DNA of 64,000 nt, taken from positions 372,001 through 436,000 of the forward strand of contig JAHBSK010000002.1 in assembly GCA_019639175.1 (NCBI GenBank), in the 5' to 3' direction. Source of the DNA: Acidobacteriota bacterium. Lineage in GTDB: Bacteria > Acidobacteriota > Blastocatellia > Pyrinomonadales > Pyrinomonadaceae. The position numbers and the translations under genes were made by a program. The notes below the pieces were generated by a model that did no database searches, was not told where the DNA came from, and saw only the letters and a list, made by a program, of their open reading frames with translations. Positions 1 to 8,818 of this stretch are shown piece after piece; the stretch's first letter is position 1, and each line of letters opens with the position of its first letter.

Positions 1-335
1 GTTGATTCGAAAGAGCGTTTTTCGTAACCGGTGTTATAACCGCTTTCAAATCCCTGACGATAGCCGTCGCGATAATCCGTCAAAGAGCCGTAATCCTTAT
101 TGTATGCTCTGTCGGCGCTGACAAATTCGGTATGGCCGGCGATGTTCCTTTCGGCATTATCTATGGAATCGCGGTATCCGGCCATATAGCCGTCCGAATA
201 TCCTGTTCTGTAACCGCGTTGAAGAGCGGCCTTGGCCGTTTGTCCGTAAGCTGTTTGTACGGAAAGGGTTACGGACGAAAGGATCGAGAGCGAAAAGATG
301 ATCGCAAGGGTGGAAACTTTTCTGGTAAGCTGCAT
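1..335 (-). CDS. Exported Gly/Tyr-rich repeat protein (3' part outside window)
   Basis: I read this gene directly from the reverse strand. ATG lies at 335-333, with a good ribosome site (GGAGG) about 5 bases upstream. The first 30 residues form a signal peptide (basic MQLTRK start, hydrophobic core, cleavage probably near AYGQT). The mature part is built from loosely repeated Gly-Tyr pairs such as GYRTGYSDGYMAGYRDS and later YRDGYRQGFESGYNTGYE. The frame stays open to base 1, so the C-terminus is missing. I do not recognise a named family. The spacing of aromatic and small residues suggests a repetitive, possibly surface-exposed or self-associating protein, which is inference only. It stands apart from the next minus-strand gene, with a terminator-like hairpin between them. 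Confidence 0.75.
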   Translation of the reverse strand, partial: MQLTRKVSTLAIIFSLSILSSVTLSVQTAYGQTAKAALQRGYRTGYSDGYMAGYRDSIDNAERNIAGHTEFVSADRAYNKDYGSLTDYRDGYRQGFESGYNTGYEKRSFES

Positions 336-497
336 TTTGCCTCCTATTTAAGCTGCTTAAAGTTGTGGAACTGGTTTGTCCTCAATTGTTTATACAGTAA
401 ATGTTGAGAATTTACAAGAGCTTTTTGCAAATTTTAAGCAAAAATTAAACAAAAACTAAGCGCGTGTTTAGTTATGACAGTGTCCCTGTGCCGCCGC

Positions 498-537
498 GAA
501 AAAAGAAGAGGGCAAGGAGGTTGGCGTCTCCTTGCCC
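498..537 (-). terminator. Rho-independent terminator after the DUF5916 gene
   Basis: A perfect 10-bp stem (GGGCAAGGAG at 510-519 with CTCCTTGCCC at 528-537) and an 8-base loop. Read on the minus strand it is followed by a T-rich run (TCTTCTTTTTT). It lies 32 bases beyond the stop codon of the minus-strand gene ending at 570. Confidence 0.8.
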
Positions 538-569
538 GACCAAGCGCTCATTCAGGAGGAACATTGCGC

Positions 570-3065
570 TCAGAAGCTCTTACGAAATAGATACGAGACG
601 CGGATAAAAAAGGTTCTGCTATTTCTTGCAAAACCCGTTTCCGGGTCTCCCGAGAACGGATTGCGGCCATTGTAATTAAAATTGTCGTTGTAACCGGCGT
701 AAAATGCCGTTCCCGGACTTGGCGTCCAGCCGAACAGTGCCTGGCCTGCAAAGTTGTCCCTCATCGAATCATAATCAAGACGCGTTCGGACAAAGACGAA
801 GCGCGAGAAGGAATATGTCGAACGCAGGCTCAAAATATCGGAGTCGAACGACCGTATTCGGTTGTCATTGCGTACCAGGCGGCTTTTGTTATAACTTGCC
901 GACGCTCGCCATGCGTTTATCGGTTTCCATTCGATCTCGGCGTTCGCGCTGAACTGTTTTCCTGGGCCGGGATCGATCTGGCCGTTTCCGGCAGGGAAGA
1001 AGTAATCAAATCTGTTGTTGGTGTAGTTGACGCTGACATAGTAGAAAAGATACTTGTTCAGGTTGTGGTTCATCTCGGTGTAAAAGAATTGCTGCCACGC
1101 GTCGCGTACGGGATCGCCGACGAACCGTCCGGGACGTGTAGGCATTCTTTTCAGGCCAAATTCCTCTTCATAGATCTTTTCGCGAACTACGCCGCCTTCC
1201 ATATAAAGAAAGATCGACCGCTGCAGCGAGAGGTTGAGGTTCGATCCTGCCCGGAACCTTTGCATACGTCCCGAGAAATCAAAGTCATAACCGGTGAATT
1301 TGCCCCAGCTTGCGCGTATCAGCGGAGCATTTGGGCGCGATCTCGTACTTGTACGATGGTAGAAAAAGAGAAAGTTGGAATCCGAGCGTGAGTTAAAGCC
1401 GGCGTCGGCGCGATAGTCCGCCGATCTGCCGCCTGCCTCGATGAACCAGCCGTGACGGTCGGTATAATAATCGAGATTGCCGTAATAACCGACAGCGTTG
1501 CCCGTGCGGTAACGGTCATAGCTTCCGTTGCCAAGCGGGTTCGGCGAAGTATTTCCGGTGCCGCAGACCTCGCGGTTTCTTGCGGCCTGTGACGGATCGG
1601 CATCAGGTTCGAATGATGGATCGAAAAAGCATCGGCGCGATGTGGTTCCGGCAACCTGAAGAGTGCCGGTCAGCTTTGGCGTGAATTTCACTCTCGTATC
1701 GACGCTCGCGACCAGGTTCTTCTGTTCGGGAAAACCGCGATAAGTTACGAAAAGGCCGATGTGATTCTCTTTGCCAATGTCGCGTTTTGCGCGAAGAATG
1801 CCGAAAACGGCGTTCTTGTCCAGAAATTCGTTTATCCTTGGCCGGACGGACGGATCGTTTCGCTCGTCCTCGCTAAAATTTCCCGGAGCCTTGTCCGTGG
1901 CGAACAGCACGCCGAAGGAATTTTTTCCTTCCTTGCCGGTGAGTTTCAGAGCGACGTCCGGATCGACTATCGTTCGCGAATGGAACACAGTTATCGGCGT
2001 GGAAAAGATGTCCGAACCTTCAAGAAAGAACGGACGTTTTTCCTGAAAGAAAATAGGGAAACGCTGATTGGCCGTAACGACCGGTGCGTCGGCCTCGATC
2101 TCGGCGAAATCGGGATTGAACGCCGCGTCAAGCGTGATATTGGGCGAGATCGTATATTTGAGCGTCAGGCCGATGTCTGCCTTTACCGGCTGATTGAAGA
2201 AGCGGCCGTCCACGACCTCAAGAGCCGGAACACGGCGGCCTGTTTCCGATACTGTGATGCTGGGTGTTATCTCAAGAGTCCTTTCATACTTTATCTCGTC
2301 CATGCCGGTTATCTTTCCGTGCTGGATAAGAAAACCTGAGACGTTCCTGTCCTCGGGCATCCATTGATCGAATTCGTCATTGAAGCGGTCAATGTTGCGG
2401 GCGGCGTTAAATCCCCACATTTTGCCCTTGCCGGCGGAGTAGCGGAGCGATTTGAAAGGTATCTTTACCTCGACCGACCAGCCCCAATCCTCGATCACGC
2501 CCTTTGATTCCATGACGACATCGACCGAAAAATCGGCGCCGCTGCCTTCCGTGTAAATGCCGTCCTGCTGTACGCCCAGCGGATTGAACCCGAGAACGTA
2601 TGCCCGCCGCTGGTCATTGAACGTATCCAGCCAGACGCGGACATTGTCTTCGCCAAAGACGTTGTCACGCCGGGCGACGGTCGCCCTGACCTTGTCCGGT
2701 TCGTCCCAGCATTTGAACCCGATGTACAGGTGCCGTTCGTCATAGAACATATAGGCCTCGGTCGGCCTTGACGGAGCGGTGTTATTGCCCGGTGCGGTCT
2801 GGTAAAAATCCTTAAAGACGGCGGCGGTTTGCCAAACGGGTTCGTCCAGTTTTCCGTCGATGACGACGGCTGTGTCAGTTTTTGGGACTCTGACCGGCGA
2901 TGCTTTTTCAGGAGGGACAACGACCTTTCCGCCCTGAGCGGCACTGCTGCCGGTTCCCGATCCGCCATTATTGTTCTCAGGCTGGGCGCTCAGTGCCGGA
3001 CAGGATATGAGCACAACTGCGGCAAGATATAGGGTTCGTATTATTGCTGTATTGCAGATCGGCAT
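570..3065 (-). CDS. DUF5916 family outer-membrane protein with CBM9-like N-terminal domain
   Basis: The 831-residue product starts with a signal peptide (hydrophobic LYLAAVVLISCPALSAQ). A CBM9-like sugar-binding domain follows at about residues 65-230 (VVIDGKLDEPVWQTA, YDERHLYIGFKCWD, EVKIPFKSLRY). From about residue 290 the sequence is typical of DUF5916, including an NPDFAEIEAD segment and an FFQEKRPFFLEGSDIF-type stretch, then many alternating amphipathic strands rich in Tyr, Phe and Arg. The final residue is Phe (VSYLFRKSF), as in proteins inserted by the Bam machinery, so I infer a C-terminal beta-barrel. In other genomes the family often sits near peptidases or TonB-dependent transporters; none is adjacent here. 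The substrate is unknown. No strong ribosome site precedes the chosen ATG. Confidence 0.85.
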   Translation of the reverse strand: MPICNTAIIRTLYLAAVVLISCPALSAQPENNNGGSGTGSSAAQGGKVVVPPEKASPVRVPKTDTAVVIDGKLDEPVWQTAAVFKDFYQTAPGNNTAPSRPTEAYMFYDERHLYIGFKCWDEPDKVRATVARRDNVFGEDNVRVWLDTFNDQRRAYVLGFNPLGVQQDGIYTEGSGADFSVDVVMESKGVIEDWGWSVEVKIPFKSLRYSAGKGKMWGFNAARNIDRFNDEFDQWMPEDRNVSGFLIQHGKITGMDEIKYERTLEITPSITVSETGRRVPALEVVDGRFFNQPVKADIGLTLKYTISPNITLDAAFNPDFAEIEADAPVVTANQRFPIFFQEKRPFFLEGSDIFSTPITVFHSRTIVDPDVALKLTGKEGKNSFGVLFATDKAPGNFSEDERNDPSVRPRINEFLDKNAVFGILRAKRDIGKENHIGLFVTYRGFPEQKNLVASVDTRVKFTPKLTGTLQVAGTTSRRCFFDPSFEPDADPSQAARNREVCGTGNTSPNPLGNGSYDRYRTGNAVGYYGNLDYYTDRHGWFIEAGGRSADYRADAGFNSRSDSNFLFFYHRTSTRSRPNAPLIRASWGKFTGYDFDFSGRMQRFRAGSNLNLSLQRSIFLYMEGGVVREKIYEEEFGLKRMPTRPGRFVGDPVRDAWQQFFYTEMNHNLNKYLFYYVSVNYTNNRFDYFFPAGNGQIDPGPGKQFSANAEIEWKPINAWRASASYNKSRLVRNDNRIRSFDSDILSLRSTYSFSRFVFVRTRLDYDSMRDNFAGQALFGWTPSPGTAFYAGYNDNFNYNGRNPFSGDPETGFARNSRTFFIRVSYLFRKSF

Positions 3066-3332
3066 ATGAAAGCATTCTGAGCAGCCATGTTTTCGGGCTG
3101 CCGGTAATTAGACGCCGCCTTATCAATTCTTCTTCCAAAACAGAAAAAATGCGTATCGTATTTATTTCTGGAAATGCAATGCCTGCGCTTTTGTTTGCCG
3201 CATTTCGCCCGACGCGAAAGCGATCTGTGCCGAAACGTTCTTTGACAAACCCCGAACCAGGATCTCCGGGTCTTCAGCAAAATCGCTGCAAATCATAAAC
3301 ACCGCAAAACGGTAAATGTTTCAAATAGTGAT

Positions 3333-5225
3333 CTAAAAAGAGTTGAAAACAGATACGCTGCGGACAACGAGCCTGCCGTCATTGAATTTAAAGTTGTATG
3401 TCGGGCCTCCGCTGCCATACGAAAGTTCCGTGACATCTTCTTTATCTGATGTTTCGCCGGTAAAGATCGGTGTTGTGGAAACCAGCCTGGCATTGGCATT
3501 TTCGGGAAGCACGATGGTGACGGTCGCGTCTTCAGCGGTTGAGGAAAGCGAACGGAAATCGCCTTCGAGAAATATCTCGCCGTCGCGAGTGGCGGAGTTC
3601 ATATCGCCGGAAAACCCGATGACGCGGACGCGTCCGTCGGTGTTTTTAACGGAAAGTTTGCCGGAAGCGTCGCGGACATCTATTGACTCTTCGCTTCCTG
3701 TCAGATCGACATTGCCCGAAACGCCGTCCAGCCTGATCGGGCCGTCCGAGATCACTCTTACATCAGAGGCTCGCGGGACCATTACATCGACGCGAATACT
3801 CGGCAGCGTGCTGCCGCCGCCTTTATCACCTTTTACGGTCAGGTTTATCTCATCGCCGGACTGATCTTCCTTTATTTCGGCTTCCGGTTTTTCACCGACA
3901 CCGGAGGTTTCCGACACAACATAGCGAACCTCGTCGCGATTCCACGAACGGACGGAAACGAATGCATTCGTGACGGTAATTATGACTTTCGGCTTTCCTT
4001 TTATTTGAAATGTTCCCGTTTGGCGATGTAGGCTCGGTGCCGCACCGAACCAGTTTGCACCACCGAACCACTTTGCACCACTGAACCAGTTTGCACCTGA
4101 GAGGCGGGCCATGGCAGCTGTTTCTTTGTCGGCCGAGCGAGCAAGCCAGGCTGTCAATGCCTCGCCTTTTCTGGCTTCCGCCGCCGACCTTTGTCCTCTG
4201 ACGGCAGATTCCTGTGCTTTTTTAAAGGCTTCGCCGCTCTTTACCTGGGCTTCCTTCATAGCGGTCTTCAGCTTTGCCTTTGCCTTTTCGTCGAGTTCGT
4301 TCATGCCCGGCAGGCCGGTAAGGCCGGACATCAGATCGTTCTCAAGATCATCGTCATCTTTTTCGGGCGAGAGATCGACCGTCGGCAGGGCATTTGTTTC
4401 TCCGCCTGTCCGGTTAATGGTTATCGCTCCGCTAATGCTGTTCAGCCTTAGCTGGGCTGCTCCGCTTCCGATCTTTCCGTGCATATCTGTGCCGACCAGC
4501 CGTTTATTGACGCGAAGGCCAAGCCCGTTCTCGATCCTTCCGCTAAGCGTGTTCGCCTTGACCGTTGCCTCGCTGTTTGACGGCAGCGTGACCGAGACTC
4601 GCCCGCTCACTGTGTTCAGGGATATTTTGGAGTTAGCATCCAGGCGGGCAAAGCCCACGGCAATGCCGCCATTGACCGTCTGGAGCGTGGTCGATCCGCT
4701 GAGATCGGTTGCGGTAATGCTTCCGTTCACAGCGGATACTCTCACTGCGTTCGCCATATTCGATAATTTGATAGCTCCGTTGACGGTCCCGATCTCATCG
4801 AGGACCGCGTTCCGAGGTACTTTCAAATAGAATCGGACCTGCGTCGAGCGAGCGGACTGTCCTGACACGCTGCGGTTCGATGCTCCCCGGTGATTTGCCT
4901 CGATCGTTATCGAATCGGATTTTGCCTTGATGTCGATCTCTATGTTTTTGAGAGCCTCGGCAGTTTCGGCAACCTTGATCGCAAGGACGTGGACCTCGTT
5001 CCTGTCCCATGCCTCGACCTCGATCGAGCCGTTTATGTTTTGCAGCCTAACGCGTCCGTCCGGTGTCAGCGGATAGGTCTGTTCAAATCTTTCCTCAACA
5101 TCCAGGGACTGTTGGTTGGCGATCTGCGACGTATTGGCGGAACTGTCCGTTTGGTATGTATGAGTGCTGCCGCTGTCTGCCGCAATAACAAGGCCGGCGA
5201 AGATCAATGAATAAAGCCAGGTCAT
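3333..5225 (-). CDS. DUF4097-like beta-helical surface protein with two repeat domains
   Basis: 630 residues with a short signal-like N-terminus (MTWLYSLIFAGLVIAADSG). Residues about 45-270 and 405-625 each show the alternating short-strand pattern of DUF4097 putative adhesin domains (for example VRLQNINGSIEVEAWDRNEV and later VDLTGSEESIDVRDASGKL). These are expected to stack as a beta-helix. Between them lies an Ala/Lys/Glu-rich, probably helical linker, then three 6-residue repeats of the type GANWFG near residues 376-393, encoded by three 18-bp tandem units. It is probably exported and surface-associated, but function is unknown. No linked anti-sigma factor or protease is visible in the window. 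It ends 267 bp upstream of the DUF5916 gene in the same direction, with no clear signal between them. Confidence 0.75.
   Translation of the reverse strand: MTWLYSLIFAGLVIAADSGSTHTYQTDSSANTSQIANQQSLDVEERFEQTYPLTPDGRVRLQNINGSIEVEAWDRNEVHVLAIKVAETAEALKNIEIDIKAKSDSITIEANHRGASNRSVSGQSARSTQVRFYLKVPRNAVLDEIGTVNGAIKLSNMANAVRVSAVNGSITATDLSGSTTLQTVNGGIAVGFARLDANSKISLNTVSGRVSVTLPSNSEATVKANTLSGRIENGLGLRVNKRLVGTDMHGKIGSGAAQLRLNSISGAITINRTGGETNALPTVDLSPEKDDDDLENDLMSGLTGLPGMNELDEKAKAKLKTAMKEAQVKSGEAFKKAQESAVRGQRSAAEARKGEALTAWLARSADKETAAMARLSGANWFSGAKWFGGANWFGAAPSLHRQTGTFQIKGKPKVIITVTNAFVSVRSWNRDEVRYVVSETSGVGEKPEAEIKEDQSGDEINLTVKGDKGGGSTLPSIRVDVMVPRASDVRVISDGPIRLDGVSGNVDLTGSEESIDVRDASGKLSVKNTDGRVRVIGFSGDMNSATRDGEIFLEGDFRSLSSTAEDATVTIVLPENANARLVSTTPIFTGETSDKEDVTELSYGSGGPTYNFKFNDGRLVVRSVSVFNSF
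4045..4098 (-). repeat. Three 18-bp tandem repeats inside the DUF4097-like gene
   Basis: Units at 4045-4062, 4063-4080 and 4081-4098 differ by one to three bases from each other. On the coding strand they encode GANWFS, GAKWFG and GANWFG. The near-identity at DNA level points to recent slippage or unit duplication. Confidence 0.85.
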
Positions 5226-5453
5226 AAATATATCTCCGTTCTATGATGCTGTTCGTGAATTTCTCGCGAATCTATGATGAGAACACCACGAGAAAAGTTT
5301 CTGTGTCACTTTTTTTATGTACAATGAAAAAAAAATGGAAGTGCGAATACCATATGCAACATCTGTGTTAAGGCGGTCATCTTCATTATTTACATTGCGG
5401 CGTCTATCTGGTAACTTAGGGACTTTAGAGCCGCTTAACAAGCAAAAGATATT

Positions 5454-6674
5454 ATGGCACTGAAAAACACTCGCCTGCATATTCTGCATAACGGAAATGC
5501 CCTTGCCGCCAAGGCACGGACAGGTGTTTCTCTGCATTGTCACACCGAATATTCCAAGGAGATGCTTGATTTTGTCCCGCATTATGCGGAAAAACTGCCG
5601 ATAATAGCGCAGTTTTGGCGTCGGGAAAGCAAAAAGTACGTTGAGCGCGAAGGAAAGGCCATAGATTTTGATTCGGCATACTGGTCGCCGCCGCTGCCGC
5701 CCGAAGAGGTCTATGCGATAGAAAAGCGTCAGATAAACGATGCAGGCATGGATGCGTTGGTATCGCTTACTGACCACGACAGCATAGATGCTAACCTGAC
5801 AGTCAATGAAGGCGCAGAAGCCGCACCGATCTCGATGGAATGGACGGTTCCGTTCGATTTTGGGTTCTTTCATGTCGGTGTTCACAATCTGCCAAAGGAA
5901 AGTGCGGTCGAGCTGACAAAGACCCTGCTTGATTACACTTTTGAGAAAGAGAACCACACCGACGAAAAGCTGGCGGAGATGTTCGCCATGCTTGACGAAC
6001 TGCCCGGCGTTCTGGTCGTTTTGAATCACCCATTGTGGGACATAGAGATGGCGGGAAAAGAGCGTCATCTGGAGTTGCTCAAAGATTTCATCCGCATTCA
6101 CGGAAAATGGATCCACGCTTTTGAGATAAACGGATTTCGCTCGTGGTCTGAGAACAAGGCAGTCATTGAGCTTGCCGGATCGATCGGGATGCCGGTCGTC
6201 ACCGGCGGAGACCGCCACGGCTGTAAACCCAATACGGTGATAAACCTCACCAATGCGACAACTTTTGAGGAATTTGCCGAAGAGGTCCGCGTGGACAAGC
6301 GGACAGAGGTCGTGTTGATGCCGGCCTATGAACAGCCGCTCCAGTCGCGGCAGTTGGAATCCTTTGCCGAGATACTGCGCCATTATCCTGTCTTTCGCGA
6401 CGGACGCCGCAAATGGTTCGACCGCGTTTATGTTGACATAGGCGACGGACACGGCGTCAGGCAGCTTTCCGATCATTGGGACCGCGGCGGGCCGACGTGG
6501 CTGCGTGCGGCGATATGGACGCTTGGCGTTCTGGGCAGCCCGAAAGCCCGGCCTGTGTTCCGGGCATTCAGAAAAAAAGCTGATCGTGTTCCCAAAGCGG
6601 CCGCCGAGGCCAATTTTGAGATCATCGAAATGGAAGGACCGGCCCGCGGCATCTCTTCCGAATCCCCCGCCTGA
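5454..6674 (+). CDS. PHP-domain metal-dependent phosphoesterase
   Basis: 406 residues. Metal-ligand motifs of the PHP superfamily appear in order: HCHTEYS (about 28-34), TDHDS (about 106-110), NHPLWD (about 191-196) and GGDRHG (about 250-255). Proteins of this family hydrolyse phosphoesters with two or three bound metals. Here the PHP core is followed by about 120 residues without a recognised domain, including DIGDGHGVRQL and a conserved-looking RPVFRAFRKK tail. No signal peptide is present, so the protein is cytoplasmic. It heads a run of same-strand genes for two GT4 glycosyltransferases, a membrane protein, a permease and BtaAB, which suggests a role in lipid or glycan head-group processing (inference). 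The ATG has only a weak ribosome site. A 478-residue antisense open frame (5241-6677) is an artefact of this gene. Confidence 0.85.
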   Translation: MALKNTRLHILHNGNALAAKARTGVSLHCHTEYSKEMLDFVPHYAEKLPIIAQFWRRESKKYVEREGKAIDFDSAYWSPPLPPEEVYAIEKRQINDAGMDALVSLTDHDSIDANLTVNEGAEAAPISMEWTVPFDFGFFHVGVHNLPKESAVELTKTLLDYTFEKENHTDEKLAEMFAMLDELPGVLVVLNHPLWDIEMAGKERHLELLKDFIRIHGKWIHAFEINGFRSWSENKAVIELAGSIGMPVVTGGDRHGCKPNTVINLTNATTFEEFAEEVRVDKRTEVVLMPAYEQPLQSRQLESFAEILRHYPVFRDGRRKWFDRVYVDIGDGHGVRQLSDHWDRGGPTWLRAAIWTLGVLGSPKARPVFRAFRKKADRVPKAAAEANFEIIEMEGPARGISSESPA

Positions 6675-6779
6675 CAACTTCCTCAGTTTACGGTTGGAAA
6701 ATATTCATTTAAACTTGTAAGGTTAATAGTTTGCTTGGGCGGTCAATGGCCGCCAATGCATTTTTTAGGATAAGTTTTT

Positions 6780-7979
6780 GTGAGTGATCCACCGAGAATA
6801 GCTTTTTTTCCCGATTCGTATGAAGAGGTGAACGGAGCCGCGATGACGTGCAAACGCCTTACGGACTATGCGCGGCGCAACGGCTATCCTTTTCTGGTCA
6901 TACACGCGGGCCATGAGACACGTGAATGGACAGACGGTTCGGTGGAATATTTACAGCTAAAGCGTTCGCCTGTTTCGTTCTCTCTGGACGAGGAGCTTGC
7001 CTTTGATCCGTTCTTTCAGCGTCATATCAGAAAGATCCGGCGGCGGCTGGTCGATTTCAAGCCGGACATAATCCACATCACGGGGCTGAATGACGTCAGC
7101 ATTATGGGGTCGTATCTGGGCTGGAAACTCCAGATACCGCTGCTCGGGTCATGGCATACAAATCTTCATGAATTTGCGGCTCAACGTCTTCAAGGAGCAA
7201 TGCGGTTCCTGCCGCAAAAATTTTCCAGCGGCATAGCAAAATTTGCCGAGAAGAGAATACGCGACGGTGCCGTCCTCTATTACAAGATGCCGAAGGTCGT
7301 TCTGGCCCCTAATCAGGAGTTGGTCGAACTGCTCGGCAAGGGAACGCACAGGGCGGCTTTTCTGATGGGCAGAGGCGTCGATTCGGAAAAATTCTCGCCG
7401 GCAAAACGAACGGTCGATGACAATGTCATCCGGCTGGGTTTTGTCGGCAGGCTCAGGCCCGAAAAGAACGTCAGGTTGCTGATCGAGATTGAGAAGGAAC
7501 TCCTGAAGCTCGGAAAAACGGGATTCAGCTTTCTCATTGTCGGCGAAGGCAACGAGCGGGCACACCTTGAAGAGAAGATGAAGCACGCCGAGTTTACCGG
7601 ATTTCTTGAGGGTGAGGCATTGTCCGAGGCGTACGCCAATATGGACATCTTTATTTTCCCTTCGGAAACCGATGCTTTTGGCAATGTTGCACAAGAGGCT
7701 TCGGCGTCGGGCGTGCCGTCGATAGTCTCTGACAAAGGCGGCCCGAAATACATAATAAACCACGGTGAAACTGGATATGTGGCAAAGACCAATGAGGACT
7801 ATGTGAACTTTGCCATCGAATTAATGGATGACCGCGAAAAGCGTCTGGAGATGGGACGCAAGGGGCGTGAATTGACGGTAGCCAGATCATGGGATGCAAT
7901 ATTTGCAGGCGTCTATGACGGCTACGCCGAAACGCTGAGAATAGCCAGGGAACGCAAGCAGATAAGCGACGACGAATGA
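6780..7979 (+). CDS. GT4 family glycosyltransferase
   Basis: 399 residues with a GTG start. The N-terminal Rossmann half opens with FFPDSYEEVNGAAMTCKRL, resembling alpha-mannosyltransferases acting on lipid acceptors, and contains a GSWHTNLHEF motif. The nucleotide-sugar half begins with GRLRPEKN (about residue 223) and carries the retaining-GT4 E-x7-E region at about 295 (ETDAFGNVAQE followed by ASASGVPSIVSD). No membrane span is evident. It lies about 100 bp downstream of the PHP gene and 10 bp before the membrane protein gene. The donor is probably a GDP- or UDP-sugar and the acceptor is unknown; a glycolipid acceptor is suggested by the nearby btaAB genes. Confidence 0.9.
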   Translation: MSDPPRIAFFPDSYEEVNGAAMTCKRLTDYARRNGYPFLVIHAGHETREWTDGSVEYLQLKRSPVSFSLDEELAFDPFFQRHIRKIRRRLVDFKPDIIHITGLNDVSIMGSYLGWKLQIPLLGSWHTNLHEFAAQRLQGAMRFLPQKFSSGIAKFAEKRIRDGAVLYYKMPKVVLAPNQELVELLGKGTHRAAFLMGRGVDSEKFSPAKRTVDDNVIRLGFVGRLRPEKNVRLLIEIEKELLKLGKTGFSFLIVGEGNERAHLEEKMKHAEFTGFLEGEALSEAYANMDIFIFPSETDAFGNVAQEASASGVPSIVSDKGGPKYIINHGETGYVAKTNEDYVNFAIELMDDREKRLEMGRKGRELTVARSWDAIFAGVYDGYAETLRIARERKQISDDE

Positions 7980-7989
7980 TCAGCTAAAA

Positions 7990-8817
7990 ATGCCGCGACA
8001 TGGCGGACTGAATATGAAAGAATTGACCGCTGACGAAACACCCGCGGAGATGCAGACCCACACGATAAGCGGAGTCACCGTCGCCCTCTGGAATGATCCG
8101 GGGCGATTCGTCAAATATTGGAATTATAAGGGAGCGGTACTTAGCGGCGTCATTCGCGCGCCGATCTTTTTCGCCACGTATCTTATCGGCAAGGAAACGC
8201 TTCGTCTGGCCATCGGAGCGGCGGCTGTACAGTTCCTGTTCCGGTTCCTTTTTGCCGGTGTCGGCGGAACGCTTATTCAGGCTTTGCGTCATGTTGAACC
8301 GGCATGGAAAGCCCTTGCCGCGATACTTCTGCTTGTGCCGCTCATCAGCCACATCCTTGAATTTCTTGTGCAGGCCGGTTTTGCATACGTTACCGACACA
8401 CAGAACCTGACCGACACGGCGATACTGCGTTCCATCTCGGTTTCGATCATATCGGCATTATTCACACTTTTTGCAATGCGTCGCGGAATAATGATCGTTG
8501 GCGAATCGGAAAGCAAAAGCCTGGTCAGCGACATATCGAAACTTCCAAAGGTGATATTTCATTTTATCGCTTTTATTCCGAACGAGATCGCCGGAATGAT
8601 CCGCCGAGGAGCCATTCTTGGCGTGCCGCTGGCGTTTCTGGCATTCGGTGTTTTCGCTGAGGTCATCTGTTGGGCCGTGACCAACAAACCCTCGTGGACG
8701 TACAATAACGGCAAGGAGATCGCGCTTTTGAAATACTGGGCGGTGGACGGCATGATCCTGCTTGCGATCGCGGTGGCGATCTCGCTTGCGGCCCACGCCA
8801 GAAAGCACAGGAGCTGA
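7990..8817 (+). CDS. Polytopic membrane protein of unknown function
   Basis: 275 residues (or 267 if the ATG at 8014 is used; neither has a strong ribosome site). I count about five to seven hydrophobic spans between residues 45 and 270, among them GAVLSGVIRAPIFFATYLIG, a LAAILLLVPLISHILEF span and a C-terminal MILLAIAVAISLAAHA span followed by a basic HARKHRS tail. No recognised domain or catalytic motif is visible. It lies between two GT4 genes, and its stop codon is one base from the GTG start of the second, so the genes are probably translationally coupled. It could be a partner or flippase-like component for the glycosyltransferases, but the sequence does not show this. Confidence 0.75.
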   Translation: MPRHGGLNMKELTADETPAEMQTHTISGVTVALWNDPGRFVKYWNYKGAVLSGVIRAPIFFATYLIGKETLRLAIGAAAVQFLFRFLFAGVGGTLIQALRHVEPAWKALAAILLLVPLISHILEFLVQAGFAYVTDTQNLTDTAILRSISVSIISALFTLFAMRRGIMIVGESESKSLVSDISKLPKVIFHFIAFIPNEIAGMIRRGAILGVPLAFLAFGVFAEVICWAVTNKPSWTYNNGKEIALLKYWAVDGMILLAIAVAISLAAHARKHRS

Positions 8818-8818
8818 C

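Noticed and set aside
5241..6677. A 478-residue minus-strand open frame
   Set aside because: It is antisense to the PHP gene, whose metal motifs are all in order. The antisense product is rich in Arg, Phe and His and matches nothing.
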